In this document: positions 27,433-36,642 of the stretch, in pieces
How the letters are laid out: the number at the start of each line of letters is the position of its first letter
How positions within the stretch are numbered: position 1 is the stretch's first letter
Source of the DNA: a bacterium
GTDB taxonomy: Bacteria > Patescibacteriota > Patescibacteriia > Veblenbacterales > UBA10138
DNA length: 55,726 bases
Direction of reading: 5' to 3'
Assembly: GCA_020057885.1 (NCBI GenBank)
Contig: JAGVEX010000016.1
Coordinates: 1-55,726, forward strand
Translations under genes and position numbers: made by a program
The notes under the pieces: model-generated
Told to the model about the DNA's origin: nothing
Database searches by the model: none
Seen by the model: only the letters and a program-made list of their open reading frames with translations

Positions 27433-28640
27433 AAAATAATATCAAGTCACAATTTCCATTATTGGATTCACCGGAGAATAAAAATCTGGCTTTTTTGGAT
27501 AATGCCGCCTCCACACAAAAGCATGAAAGCGTGCTTAAGGCTATGGATGATTTTTATCGTGGTAGTTATGCCAATATTCATCGTGGTGTGTATCGTTTAG
27601 CTGAGGCGGCTACAGCTGCTTATGAGAACGCCCGCGTTACCATAGCCCAGTTTATAAATGCCGGTGAAGAGGCCGAAATAATTTTTACGCGTAATACTAC
27701 CAACTCACTGAATATGGTAGCGAGTTCAATTTGTCAACAGTTTGCCCCGGGTGATGAAATTTTGCTTACCGAGATTGAACATCATGCCAATTTAGTGCCT
27801 TGGCAGCAAGCGGCTAAACACTATCAATTGAAACTAAAATTTATACCAGTTACTAGTGAAGGACGTTTGGACTTATCAAATATTTCTGATCTTTGTAATA
27901 ATAAAACAAAAGTGGTGGCCGTGAGCGCTATGTCCAATGTTTTGGGCACCATCACCGAATTGGAGCCGATAATTAGCGCGGCTCATAAAGTTGGCGCAGT
28001 AGTAGTGGTAGATGCGGCTCAAGCCGTGCCACATACGCCAATTGATGTTAAAAAATTGGATTGTGATTTTTTAACCTTTAGCGCCCATAAAATGTTTGGC
28101 CCCTCTGGCATTGGTGTGCTTTATGGCAAAAGGAGTTTATTAGAAGCCCTGGAGCCGTTTGAGTTTGGCGGTGGTATGATTAGCGAAGTAACTTGGAATA
28201 GTTCAACTTGGGCTGACATTCCTGAAAAATTTGAAGCAGGCACACCGCCGATCGCAGAAGCTGTTGGTTTGGCCAAGGCAGCTGAGTTTATACAAAGTGT
28301 TGGTTGGGATAATTTTTTATCGCACGAAGCTGAGCTCACAAATTATGGTTTGACAGAACTTACAAAAATTTCTGGCTTGCACTTATTTGGCCCTAGTGAT
28401 GCAAAAAATCGCGGACCAGTTTTTGCTTTTACATTAGATGGTGTTCACCCCCATGATTTAGCCAGTGTGTTGGATGAAAATAATATAGCAGTGCGTTCTG
28501 GGCACCATTGCGCTATGCCCTTGCATCGTAAATTTGAGTTATTGGCCACCACGCGCGCCAGTTGCACTATTTATAATACCAAAGAAGACATTGATAGGTT
28601 AGTGGAAGGAATTAAAAAAGCCCAAAAGCTATTTTGTTAA
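27426..28640 (+). CDS. sufS: Cysteine desulfurase SufS
   Basis: 'FLDNAASTQKHESVLKAMDDFYRGSYANIHRGVYRLAE', 'DAAQAVPHTPIDVKKLDCDFLTFSAHKMFGPSGIGVLYG', 'RSGHHCAMP'. Confidence 0.95.
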   Translation: MLKNNIKSQFPLLDSPENKNLAFLDNAASTQKHESVLKAMDDFYRGSYANIHRGVYRLAEAATAAYENARVTIAQFINAGEEAEIIFTRNTTNSLNMVASSICQQFAPGDEILLTEIEHHANLVPWQQAAKHYQLKLKFIPVTSEGRLDLSNISDLCNNKTKVVAVSAMSNVLGTITELEPIISAAHKVGAVVVVDAAQAVPHTPIDVKKLDCDFLTFSAHKMFGPSGIGVLYGKRSLLEALEPFEFGGGMISEVTWNSSTWADIPEKFEAGTPPIAEAVGLAKAAEFIQSVGWDNFLSHEAELTNYGLTELTKISGLHLFGPSDAKNRGPVFAFTLDGVHPHDLASVLDENNIAVRSGHHCAMPLHRKFELLATTRASCTIYNTKEDIDRLVEGIKKAQKLFC

Positions 28641-28693
28641 TTTTTCTTTTATTGTTTCGGATTTAGAAATTAGGATTTAGGATTTTAATAGTT

Positions 28694-29050
28694 ATGGATC
28701 TCTATCAGCAGAACATTCTGGATTATTATAAACATCCTCGCAAATCAGGCGAGGTGGCTGGGGCTACCCATCATTGCAAAACTTCCAATCCTTTGTGTGG
28801 TGACAATGTAGAGCTTTGGCTTAAATTAGATGGTAATAAAATTGTTAAGGCTGGCTGGCAGGGTGAGGGTTGTGTATTATCACAAGCTGCTTCGGATATG
28901 TTGTCAGAATATTTAGAGGGTAAAACAATTTTAGAAATTAAAAATATTGATAAAAATGTTTTACTTAAAATGGTGGGAGTGGAGCTTGGGCCGAATAGGT
29001 TAAAATGCGCTCTCTTGCCGCTGGATGCCTTAAGAGAAGCAATTAAATAA
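28694..29050 (+). CDS. sufU: Fe-S scaffold SufU/IscU-like
   Basis: 'ILDYYKHPRKSGEVAGATHHCKTSNPLCGDNVELWL', 'GEGCVLSQAASDMLSEYLEGK', 'RLKCALLPLDALREAI'. Confidence 0.9.
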   Translation: MDLYQQNILDYYKHPRKSGEVAGATHHCKTSNPLCGDNVELWLKLDGNKIVKAGWQGEGCVLSQAASDMLSEYLEGKTILEIKNIDKNVLLKMVGVELGPNRLKCALLPLDALREAIK

Positions 29051-29060
29051 ATTTAAAATT

Positions 29061-29087
29061 AAAAAGCCTTTTTATCAAAGGCTTTTT
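29061..29087 (+). terminator. Terminator aaaaagccttt...aaaggcttttt after sufU
   Basis: 11-bp stem with A/U flanks. Confidence 0.75.
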
Positions 29088-29103
29088 TGATTATGGTATA
29101 AAA

Positions 29104-29448
29104 CTATTTTTTATATTTACCACCGATTAAACATCCCGCCACACCAATAATGGCATGAAAAAAATGTTCCGGCACTTCTAAGTGAAAAATATCAAAAAAA
29201 TTCGGAAAAGTAAGCCCAAAGCTAAGTAATACCAATCCCATAATACCAGTCGCCGTAGCATAGCGACTACGTGTTTTGTCTGTTGCTTTACCCCAACCAA
29301 GCTGCATACCAATAGCTCCTCCAATCAAATATACAAAGCTTTGCCACAAGTCCAATTGGGCAAAACCTGGAATATGTCCAATAAAGAATCCCCCCAAGCC
29401 CAACAGGAACAAAATTAAGCCAATAATTCGTATATACCATTTAAGCAT
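29104..29448 (-). CDS. Hypothetical membrane protein
   Basis: 114 aa, hydrophobic. Confidence 0.6.
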   Translation of the reverse strand: MLKWYIRIIGLILFLLGLGGFFIGHIPGFAQLDLWQSFVYLIGGAIGMQLGWGKATDKTRSRYATATGIMGLVLLSFGLTFPNFFDIFHLEVPEHFFHAIIGVAGCLIGGKYKK

Positions 29449-29507
29449 ATTTATAGTATAGGAGAGAGTCTTTTTATACTCAAGTTTTTATGATACAATT
29501 TAGCTAT

Positions 29508-30488
29508 ATGAAAAATCAAGTTTGCGTAATTGGAGGTGCAACTTGGGATGTACTTTTTACAACACCCCAAGCCTGTTTGTTGCCGGTTTCAAAAACTAGA
29601 CAAAGTTTTTTGGCTTTTCCCTATGGTAGTAAAGTAGATGCCAAAGATATAACTTATTGTTTTGGCGGTGGTGCGGCCAATGTGAGTATCGGCTTAGCTC
29701 GCTTAGGTGTTAAAGCTAGTATTTTAACATGTGTAGGTAAGGATTGGCGAGGGCAAGAAGTGGCAAAAAATTTACAAAAGCAGAAAGTTGATACTAAGTT
29801 ATTACAATACAATAACAGCGAAACTACTGCCTTGGCATTTATTGTAACCACAGTTGGTGCCCACGATCACGTGGCTTTTGTATCGCGCGGCGCGAGCGGT
29901 AAATTAAAACTGCCAATGTTATTGTCTAAAAAATTTGATTGGTGTTATGCAACTTCAGTATCTGCTCTAAATTGGTACCAAGGACTTAATAGACTATTTA
30001 AACAATTAAAAGAACAAGGCACGAATATTTTTTGGAATCCTGGCGTGGCACAACTTGCCACCGGTCGCAAGCTTAAAAATTTATTACGCTATGTTACAAT
30101 TCTTGATCTTAATAAAGAAGAGGCAGAAATTTTGGCACGCGACTTAAAATTGTCTTACGTAGGCTTAAACGGTTTGTTAAAAGTATTAAAATCTACTGGA
30201 CCATCTGCCGTGCTTATTACCAATGGTGCCAAGGGCGCTTATTTTTATGATGGTAAAAAAATAATTTATCACGCTTCTTTGACGGTAAAATTAGTTAACA
30301 CTACTGGTGCTGGTGATAGCTTTGGTGCTGGGTTTTTGGCTGGTTATTTAAATACTAGAGACATTAAACAAGCTATGCGCTGGGGAATGCTTAATTCAAG
30401 TTCAGTAATTATGCAAGCAGGTGCTCAACGCGGCTTGCTTAATATTAAATCTCTTAAAATTTTTCTTAAAAAATATGGCAGAGCATAA
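29508..30488 (+). CDS. PfkB-family carbohydrate kinase
   Basis: 'CFGGGAANVSIGLARLG', 'VLITNGAKGAYFYDG', 'VNTTGAGDSFGAGFLAGYL'; internal ATG 29508 preferred. Confidence 0.9.
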   Translation: MKNQVCVIGGATWDVLFTTPQACLLPVSKTRQSFLAFPYGSKVDAKDITYCFGGGAANVSIGLARLGVKASILTCVGKDWRGQEVAKNLQKQKVDTKLLQYNNSETTALAFIVTTVGAHDHVAFVSRGASGKLKLPMLLSKKFDWCYATSVSALNWYQGLNRLFKQLKEQGTNIFWNPGVAQLATGRKLKNLLRYVTILDLNKEEAEILARDLKLSYVGLNGLLKVLKSTGPSAVLITNGAKGAYFYDGKKIIYHASLTVKLVNTTGAGDSFGAGFLAGYLNTRDIKQAMRWGMLNSSSVIMQAGAQRGLLNIKSLKIFLKKYGRA

Positions 30489-31047
30489 GGTATTAATAGA
30501 AGTCTCAGCGCGGCACATTCATTTATCGGCAGAGCATTTGGAAGCCCTTTTTGGCAAAGGTGCCGAGCTCCATGTTTATAAAAAAATATCACAGCCTAAT
30601 CAATTTGCGGCTGTGGAAAAAGTTACACTGGTTGGCCCAAAAGGCAAACTTGATCTTAGGGTGGTTGGCCCTTTGCGTTCCGAGACACAGGCAGAGCTTT
30701 CAGTGTCTGATTGTCGCACCTTAGGCTTGCCTGTGGTTTTGCGTGTTTCTGGAAATTTAGCTGACACTGCTGGCGCAATAATAGAGGGTCCTCAAGGTAA
30801 AGTAGAGCTTAAGCAGGGTGTAATTGTGGCTCAACGTCATTTACATATTAATCCTAAGCAAGCCGCCTTATTCGGTTTAAAGCATGGCGACGTAGTTTCT
30901 GTTAAAACAAATAGCACTAGGCCAGTGACTTTTCACGATGTCTTTGTGCGGAGTAGGGAAGGTGTGGACGAAATGTCATTTATGATAGATACCGACGAGG
31001 CTAACGCCGCAGGTATTAATAGTGGGGAAGAGGGAATTATTATTTAA
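30475..31047 (+). CDS. PduL-type phosphate propanoyl/acetyltransferase
   Basis: 'VLIEVSARHIHLSAEHLEALFGKGAEL', 'VVGPLRSETQAELSVSDCRTLG', 'VIVAQRHLHINPKQA'; ATG 30475 preferred. Confidence 0.9.
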   Translation: MAEHKVLIEVSARHIHLSAEHLEALFGKGAELHVYKKISQPNQFAAVEKVTLVGPKGKLDLRVVGPLRSETQAELSVSDCRTLGLPVVLRVSGNLADTAGAIIEGPQGKVELKQGVIVAQRHLHINPKQAALFGLKHGDVVSVKTNSTRPVTFHDVFVRSREGVDEMSFMIDTDEANAAGINSGEEGIII

Positions 31048-31112
31048 CTTTTTTATTTTAGGATTATTTGTACAAACTATTCCGTAATTATATGAGGGAT
31101 GAATCTTTGAAA

Positions 31113-32267
31113 ATGGATAATAATTATATTTTAGTGCTTAATGCCGGCAGTGCGACTTTGAAATGGTCGTTATTTGAATATGATGATTTGGTTGAATTTG
31201 GTAGAGGAGTGGTAGAGCGTATCGGTAGCAAGGGTAGCTTTACTGAGTGGCGATTAAAAGGCAAAACCGCGGTTAAATACTCTTCATTTAAAGATCACAA
31301 ATCCGCTTTGACTTATGTGCTTAAAATGCTAGCGTGGCATGGCTTTGATTTGAATAGGATTAAAATAGTAGCACATCGAATTGTTCACGGCGGTAGTAAA
31401 TTTCAAGCGCCTACAAAATTAAATAGCTCTGTGTTAAAACAAATTAGCCAATACAATAATTTAGCGCCACTGCATAATCCAATTCAATTAATGGTGGCCA
31501 ACTTGGCAATTAAACTTTTACCACAAGCAAAGCCGATGGCTGTGTTTGACACAGCCTGGTTTACTAATTTACCACCTCAAGCGTGTGAGTATGCCTTACC
31601 CCAACAATTAGTTAGTAAATATAATCTCAGGCGTTTTGGTTTTCATGGTATTTCCCATTCTTATGTGGCTGGTCAGGCGGCACGCGGTTTAAATAAATCA
31701 CTTGATAATTTAAATCTCATAACTTGCCACTTGGGCAGTGGTTCTAGTATTACAGCAGTGCGTGGTGGTAGAGCAATAGACACCTCAATGGGTTTTACAC
31801 CCTTGGAGGGCTTAATGATGTGTACGCGTGCAGGCGACATTGACCCGGGAATATTACTGCATTTATTATCTCAAAAAGGTATGAATGTTAAAAAACTGCA
31901 AATAATTTTACAAAATGAATCTGGCCTTAAGGGCGTGGCAGGGGTTAGCGATATGCGTGAGGTTATGGTACGTGCTGGCTATGAGGTGCTTGGTTTTAAA
32001 GAGGGTGGCAAGATTAGTGCAGAAGATAAAAAACGAGCTGGTTTGGCTTTTAAAATGTTTCTTTATCGTGTACAAAAATATATCGGAGCTTATGTCGCCA
32101 TATTAGGACGAGTGGATGCCGTTGTGTTTACTGGAGGTATAGGAGAGCGCAACGAAGCAGTGCGTAATTTAATTATGAAAGGTTTACCTAATTTTAAAGA
32201 TATTCCTATTTTAGTCATTCCTACTAATGAGGAATTAGCTATAGCACAACAAGTGTTAATAAAATAA
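31113..32267 (+). CDS. ackA: Acetate kinase
   Basis: 'ILVLNAGSATLKWSLFE', 'RIVHGG', 'RRFGFHGISHSYV', 'CHLGSGSSITAVRGGRAIDTSMGFTPLEGLMMCTRAGDIDPG', 'VFTGGIGERNEAVR'. Confidence 0.95.
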   Translation: MDNNYILVLNAGSATLKWSLFEYDDLVEFGRGVVERIGSKGSFTEWRLKGKTAVKYSSFKDHKSALTYVLKMLAWHGFDLNRIKIVAHRIVHGGSKFQAPTKLNSSVLKQISQYNNLAPLHNPIQLMVANLAIKLLPQAKPMAVFDTAWFTNLPPQACEYALPQQLVSKYNLRRFGFHGISHSYVAGQAARGLNKSLDNLNLITCHLGSGSSITAVRGGRAIDTSMGFTPLEGLMMCTRAGDIDPGILLHLLSQKGMNVKKLQIILQNESGLKGVAGVSDMREVMVRAGYEVLGFKEGGKISAEDKKRAGLAFKMFLYRVQKYIGAYVAILGRVDAVVFTGGIGERNEAVRNLIMKGLPNFKDIPILVIPTNEELAIAQQVLIK

Positions 32268-32272
32268 TTTAT

Positions 32273-32893
32273 ATGAATGAACGCATGGGCACTGTGCCAG
32301 GAACAGTAATTCACGAAGGACAAGTACAAAACGGTTCCAGTATGGTAGCGGTTATTAAGGGTGTAGTAAGCGGCGAGGTGGAAATTAAAACAGCTGGTTT
32401 GGTGGTGGCTATTTCGGGTGGGGGAAAATTACCGCAATCTGATCCTATTTGTTATGAAGCACAAAAATTAGCCACTGGTGTAGCGGCACGCGGTGGTGTT
32501 TTGGTTAATGGTGGTGAAAATGGTGGCACCATGTTGGCTGTTACTGAAGTAGAGCCAGATATTACCTTGGGGGTGGTTTGCCCTTATCACGAATCCATAC
32601 ATTTTGGCACCAAAGCTACAGTAAACTCTTACCAAACACGTAAAACTATAATTTCTATTATGCCAGTTGTTGTGGTTTTTCCAGGCCAAGTCGGTACTTT
32701 GGATGAATTAATAATGGCTATAGGTTGGATAAAATCATTGTCAAAACAAAATACTGAACCGCCCAAATTATGGGCGCATCAGTATTGGTGGGATGTTTTA
32801 GATTTATTACACAACAAAGGAACAATACAAGATAATGTTTGGGATAAAATTAATCGTTTTAATGAAGTAGATGAAATCCTCGTTACATTTTGA
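32273..32893 (+). CDS. LOG-family-like Rossmann protein (TIGR00730/DprA-like fold)
   Basis: 'VVAISGGGKLP', 'ARGGVLVNGGENGGTM', 'VVVFPGQVGTLDELIMAI'. Confidence 0.65.
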   Translation: MNERMGTVPGTVIHEGQVQNGSSMVAVIKGVVSGEVEIKTAGLVVAISGGGKLPQSDPICYEAQKLATGVAARGGVLVNGGENGGTMLAVTEVEPDITLGVVCPYHESIHFGTKATVNSYQTRKTIISIMPVVVVFPGQVGTLDELIMAIGWIKSLSKQNTEPPKLWAHQYWWDVLDLLHNKGTIQDNVWDKINRFNEVDEILVTF

Positions 32894-33857
32894 TAAAAAA
32901 CAGAATGCTTATATTAATATAAAGCGAGTCATAGTTTATGGCTCGTTGGCTTATGATAGAGTGATGGATTTTCCAGGTAAGTTTCGTGATAATTTTTTGC
33001 CAGATAAACTGCATCTTATAAACGTATCCTTTGCTGTACCTAAACTCACAGAGAATTTTGGCGGTACTGCAGGCAACATCGCTTACAATTTATCTCTTTT
33101 GCGTGCCAGGCCGATTATTTTGGCGGAGGCTGGCAATGATTTTATTAAATATTCCAAATGGCTGGTCCAGTTAAAAATAGAAACAAAGCATATTTATTCA
33201 GTCAAAGATTTGCCCACAGCTTCGGCTTATATTATTACTGATAAAGAAGATAATCAAATTACAGGATTTTATTCTGGCGCTATACAAAAGCACTACCCTA
33301 GTTTTTCAGACGATATTTTTAAAAACGCTTTAGTTATTATTTCACCAGGTAATTGCAGAGATATGTCTACACTCGTGAAAATTTGTTTTAAAAAACAAAC
33401 TCCTTTTATATATGACCCCGGCCAACAAATTCCCCATTTAACCAAAAATGAGCTTGCATATGGTGTAAAAAATAGTTTGGTATTTATTGGTAATGATTAT
33501 GAGATAAGTTTAGTGGCGCATATATTAAAAATTAGCGAACAAACTCTTATTCAGCGTGCAAATATATTAATTAAAACTTTGGGCGCAAAAGGCTCAGAAA
33601 TTTGGCATAAGGGTAAGTGTATAAAAATTCCGGCTTTTAAGCCACGACAGGTGATTGATCCGACTGGCGCAGGCGATGCTTATCGTGCTGGTTTAGCAAT
33701 GGGTTTATTGCGCCATTGGCCGATTACTAAAATTGGTCGTTTTGTCTCTTTAGTAGCTTCATATGCCGTGGAACAATATGGCACGCAAAAACATAAATTT
33801 ACTCAAACAGAATTAGAGCAACGGTATTCAAAACGTTTTAAAGAGAATTTATTTTAA
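32871..33857 (+). CDS. PfkB-family carbohydrate kinase
   Basis: 'NFGGTAGNIAYNLSLLRARPIILAEAGND', 'VIDPTGAGDAYRAGLAMGLL'. Confidence 0.9.
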   Translation: MKSSLHFDKKQNAYINIKRVIVYGSLAYDRVMDFPGKFRDNFLPDKLHLINVSFAVPKLTENFGGTAGNIAYNLSLLRARPIILAEAGNDFIKYSKWLVQLKIETKHIYSVKDLPTASAYIITDKEDNQITGFYSGAIQKHYPSFSDDIFKNALVIISPGNCRDMSTLVKICFKKQTPFIYDPGQQIPHLTKNELAYGVKNSLVFIGNDYEISLVAHILKISEQTLIQRANILIKTLGAKGSEIWHKGKCIKIPAFKPRQVIDPTGAGDAYRAGLAMGLLRHWPITKIGRFVSLVASYAVEQYGTQKHKFTQTELEQRYSKRFKENLF

Positions 33858-33887
33858 CTAAAGGTTAAAAACCTGTATAATAATCTT

Positions 33888-34154
33888 ATGAGTAACAAAT
33901 CATTAAAAATAGAAATTATTACCAAGATGAGCGAGTTAGCAACTGCCGGTTTTGGCTTAGTAGCCGCTTTGGCTTGGAACGATGCCATTCAATCGCTATT
34001 TAAAGAACTGTTTGGTTCGCAATCGGCCGTGTGGGCCAAGTTTGCTTATGCGGTAATAGTTACCGCGTTAGTAGTATTGGTTATTATTAAACTTGGAAAT
34101 ATTTTAAACAAACTTAAAGAAAATAATAATGGAGAGCAAAATAAACAATCTTAA
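33888..34154 (+). CDS. DUF5654-like membrane protein
   Basis: 'KMSELATAGFGLVAALAWNDAIQSLFKELFG' plus C-terminal TM. Confidence 0.65.
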   Translation: MSNKSLKIEIITKMSELATAGFGLVAALAWNDAIQSLFKELFGSQSAVWAKFAYAVIVTALVVLVIIKLGNILNKLKENNNGEQNKQS

Positions 34155-35919
34155 TTGGAAAATAGGAGGTGAGGCTGGCTATGGCATTGCTTCGGCTGGC
34201 GAGATTTTTACTTATGCTTGCGCTCATGGCGGCTTGAAAACTTTTACTTATTTAGAATATCCCTCTTTAATTCGCGGCGGGCATAATACCTATCAGGTTT
34301 TAGTGCGCGAGAATAATGTACAATCGCACTCGGCGCGAGTTGATTTGTTAGTTGCACTACACAAGCAAGCCATAGATAAAAATTTAAATGAATTAGTATC
34401 GGGCGGCGGTTTGATTTTTGATGTAGATAACAGTAAAATGGCTGACTTTAAATGTCTGCGCCAAGATATACACTGTTTTCCTATACCACTTGAAACTTTG
34501 GCCAAGCAAGCTGGTGGCGAAAAAGTAATGCGCAATATGGTGGCGGTGGCCGCCTCGCTCGCTTTAGTACAATTTCCCTTTGCATATTTAACTGAACTTA
34601 TAACCCGAGTTTTTAGTAAAAAAGGAGAAAAAATTGTTGAACTCAATATCGCGGCGGCTAAAGCTGGTTATGATTATGTAGAACAAAATTTTGCCGGTAA
34701 GTTTGGTTATAAATTACAAATCAAGCCAGAATCAGGTAAGCGATTATTAATAAATGGCAATGAGGCTATTGCTATGGGTGCTATTAAAGCCGGGCTTAAG
34801 TTTTTTGCAGCTTACCCCATGACCCCAGCAAGTTCTATTATGCAATATCTAGCTAATAATGAGCGTAAATATAATCTGATAGTTAAACAAACAGAAGATG
34901 AAATCGCGGCTATGAATATGATAGTCGGCGCTGGTTTTGCTGGCGTACGCACCATGACAGCCACCTCGGGCGGCGGTTTTGCTTTAATGACAGAGGCTTT
35001 GGGACTCTCTGCTATGGTTGAATCGCCAACTGTAATTGCCTTAGTACAGCGTCCTGGGCCTGCCACAGGGCTTCCTACCTGGACAGAGCAGGGTGATTTG
35101 CGTTTTGCCTTGCATGCGGCACAGGGCGATTTTCCGCGCGTGGTATTGGCGCCAGGCGATCCAGAGGAATGTTTTTATATGACTTTCCAAGCTTTTAACA
35201 TTGCGGATAAATATCAACTGCCGGTAATTATTTTATCTGATAAATATTTGGCTGAAGCGCGCCAAACCTTGCCTTATTTTGAAACATCTGATTTGAAAAT
35301 TGAAAGAGGGGGATGGGCCAATGTTTCCGGGTTAGGAGCTAATGAACGTTTTGATAGATATGTTGATACTCCAACTGGCGTATCCCCGCGGGTTATGCCT
35401 GGTACTCCGGGCGGAGTTTTTATAGCTAATAGTGATGAACATGAACTTGATGGTTTGGATAATGAGGAGGCGGAAAATAGAAAAATGATGATGGATAAAA
35501 AAATGCGTAAACTTCAGTTTATAAAAAATGATATGCCAGAGCCAGTGAAACTTTATGGCCCCAAAGAGGCAGATGTTACGATTGTGGGTTGGGGTTCAAC
35601 CAAAGGTCCGATACTTGAGGCTATGAAAATGATTGAGAGCGAGCCTATGAAGGCGAAGCCCGGTACCGAAACGCGTAGCGGGTCTGGTACTCGGGTAAAT
35701 TTTTTACAAATTAAACTTTTAAGTCCGTTTCCTGTAAAAGAAGTTGATGCTATTTTGCGGCAAGCTAAGAAGAGGGTATTGGTGGAAAATAACTTTTCTG
35801 GTCAACTTGGAGGATTAATCCGCGAGAAAACTGGTATTGATATAACTGAAAAGTTATTGAAGTACGACGGCCGGCCAATACATCCGGAGGAAGTGGTAGA
35901 TAAAATTCAATCCATATAA
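34129..35919 (+). CDS. korA: 2-oxoacid:acceptor oxidoreductase, gamma-alpha fusion subunit
   Basis: N-terminal 'GGEAGYGIASAGEIFTYACA'; 'FAAYPMTPASSIMQYLA', 'QTEDEIAAMNMIVGAGFAGVRTMTATSGGGFALMTEALGLSAM'. Confidence 0.92.
   Translation: MESKINNLNWKIGGEAGYGIASAGEIFTYACAHGGLKTFTYLEYPSLIRGGHNTYQVLVRENNVQSHSARVDLLVALHKQAIDKNLNELVSGGGLIFDVDNSKMADFKCLRQDIHCFPIPLETLAKQAGGEKVMRNMVAVAASLALVQFPFAYLTELITRVFSKKGEKIVELNIAAAKAGYDYVEQNFAGKFGYKLQIKPESGKRLLINGNEAIAMGAIKAGLKFFAAYPMTPASSIMQYLANNERKYNLIVKQTEDEIAAMNMIVGAGFAGVRTMTATSGGGFALMTEALGLSAMVESPTVIALVQRPGPATGLPTWTEQGDLRFALHAAQGDFPRVVLAPGDPEECFYMTFQAFNIADKYQLPVIILSDKYLAEARQTLPYFETSDLKIERGGWANVSGLGANERFDRYVDTPTGVSPRVMPGTPGGVFIANSDEHELDGLDNEEAENRKMMMDKKMRKLQFIKNDMPEPVKLYGPKEADVTIVGWGSTKGPILEAMKMIESEPMKAKPGTETRSGSGTRVNFLQIKLLSPFPVKEVDAILRQAKKRVLVENNFSGQLGGLIREKTGIDITEKLLKYDGRPIHPEEVVDKIQSI
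35659..35695. repeat. Imperfect palindrome cccggtacc...ggtactcggg inside korA
   Basis: Inverted arms with 1-nt bulge, encodes the atypical stretch KPGTETRSGSGTR. Confidence 0.5.
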
Positions 35920-35936
35920 ATCTTGATAATAACTTT

Positions 35937-36638
35937 ATGGCCTTGCAGCAAAATCAAATAGAACAATTAAAGAAGTATATTTCTGATTCTTTTCTTGCTG
36001 GTCAGAATAAGGAACAAATTAGGACAAATTTACGCACCGCTGGTTGGGAAGATATTGATATTGATTTAGTATTTGATGATAAAAACCCTAAGAGATCGGG
36101 GAAAAAATATTATTTTGGTATGACTGGGAGAACTTTCTTACTTTTTATTGCTATCGTATTATTTTTCATGTTAGGGAGTTTTTCTACACCAAATAATTAT
36201 CAAATATTTAATGTTATTTCATTGATTTTTTCTAGTATTTTTTTGGTTGTAGCTTCTTATGTAGTGGTGAAATTATTACGTTCAACTTTACCTAATTTTA
36301 GTTTGCTAAAAACTAAAAAGGGGTTGCTATACTTGCTTAGCCAATTGTTGCCAAGCCTTATTTCATTGTTTTTGATTAGAGTGTTTGGTGAAATCGTGAG
36401 TGAGAATTTTTGGATTCACGTTTTTCCTGGAGATATACTAGGTATAGGGCCAATATTTGTTATTTTAATTGGTAATCTGCTTTTTTCTATGATGATTGTT
36501 GGAATATTAAACAGGTTGTGGACAGTATCACTACCAGAGGTCAGATCAACAAAGTGGTTTTGGACCATGGTGTTATTAGAAAATTGTTTATTTTATGGTT
36601 TTGTTGTGACTGCTTCATATTTGAATATTTATATTTAG
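35937..36638 (+). CDS. Hypothetical membrane protein between the korA and korB genes
   Basis: 233 aa, N-terminal 'QIEQLKKYISDSFLAGQNKEQIRTNLRTAGWEDIDID' helix followed by TMs. Confidence 0.65.
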   Translation: MALQQNQIEQLKKYISDSFLAGQNKEQIRTNLRTAGWEDIDIDLVFDDKNPKRSGKKYYFGMTGRTFLLFIAIVLFFMLGSFSTPNNYQIFNVISLIFSSIFLVVASYVVVKLLRSTLPNFSLLKTKKGLLYLLSQLLPSLISLFLIRVFGEIVSENFWIHVFPGDILGIGPIFVILIGNLLFSMMIVGILNRLWTVSLPEVRSTKWFWTMVLLENCLFYGFVVTASYLNIYI

Positions 36639-36642
36639 TGTT

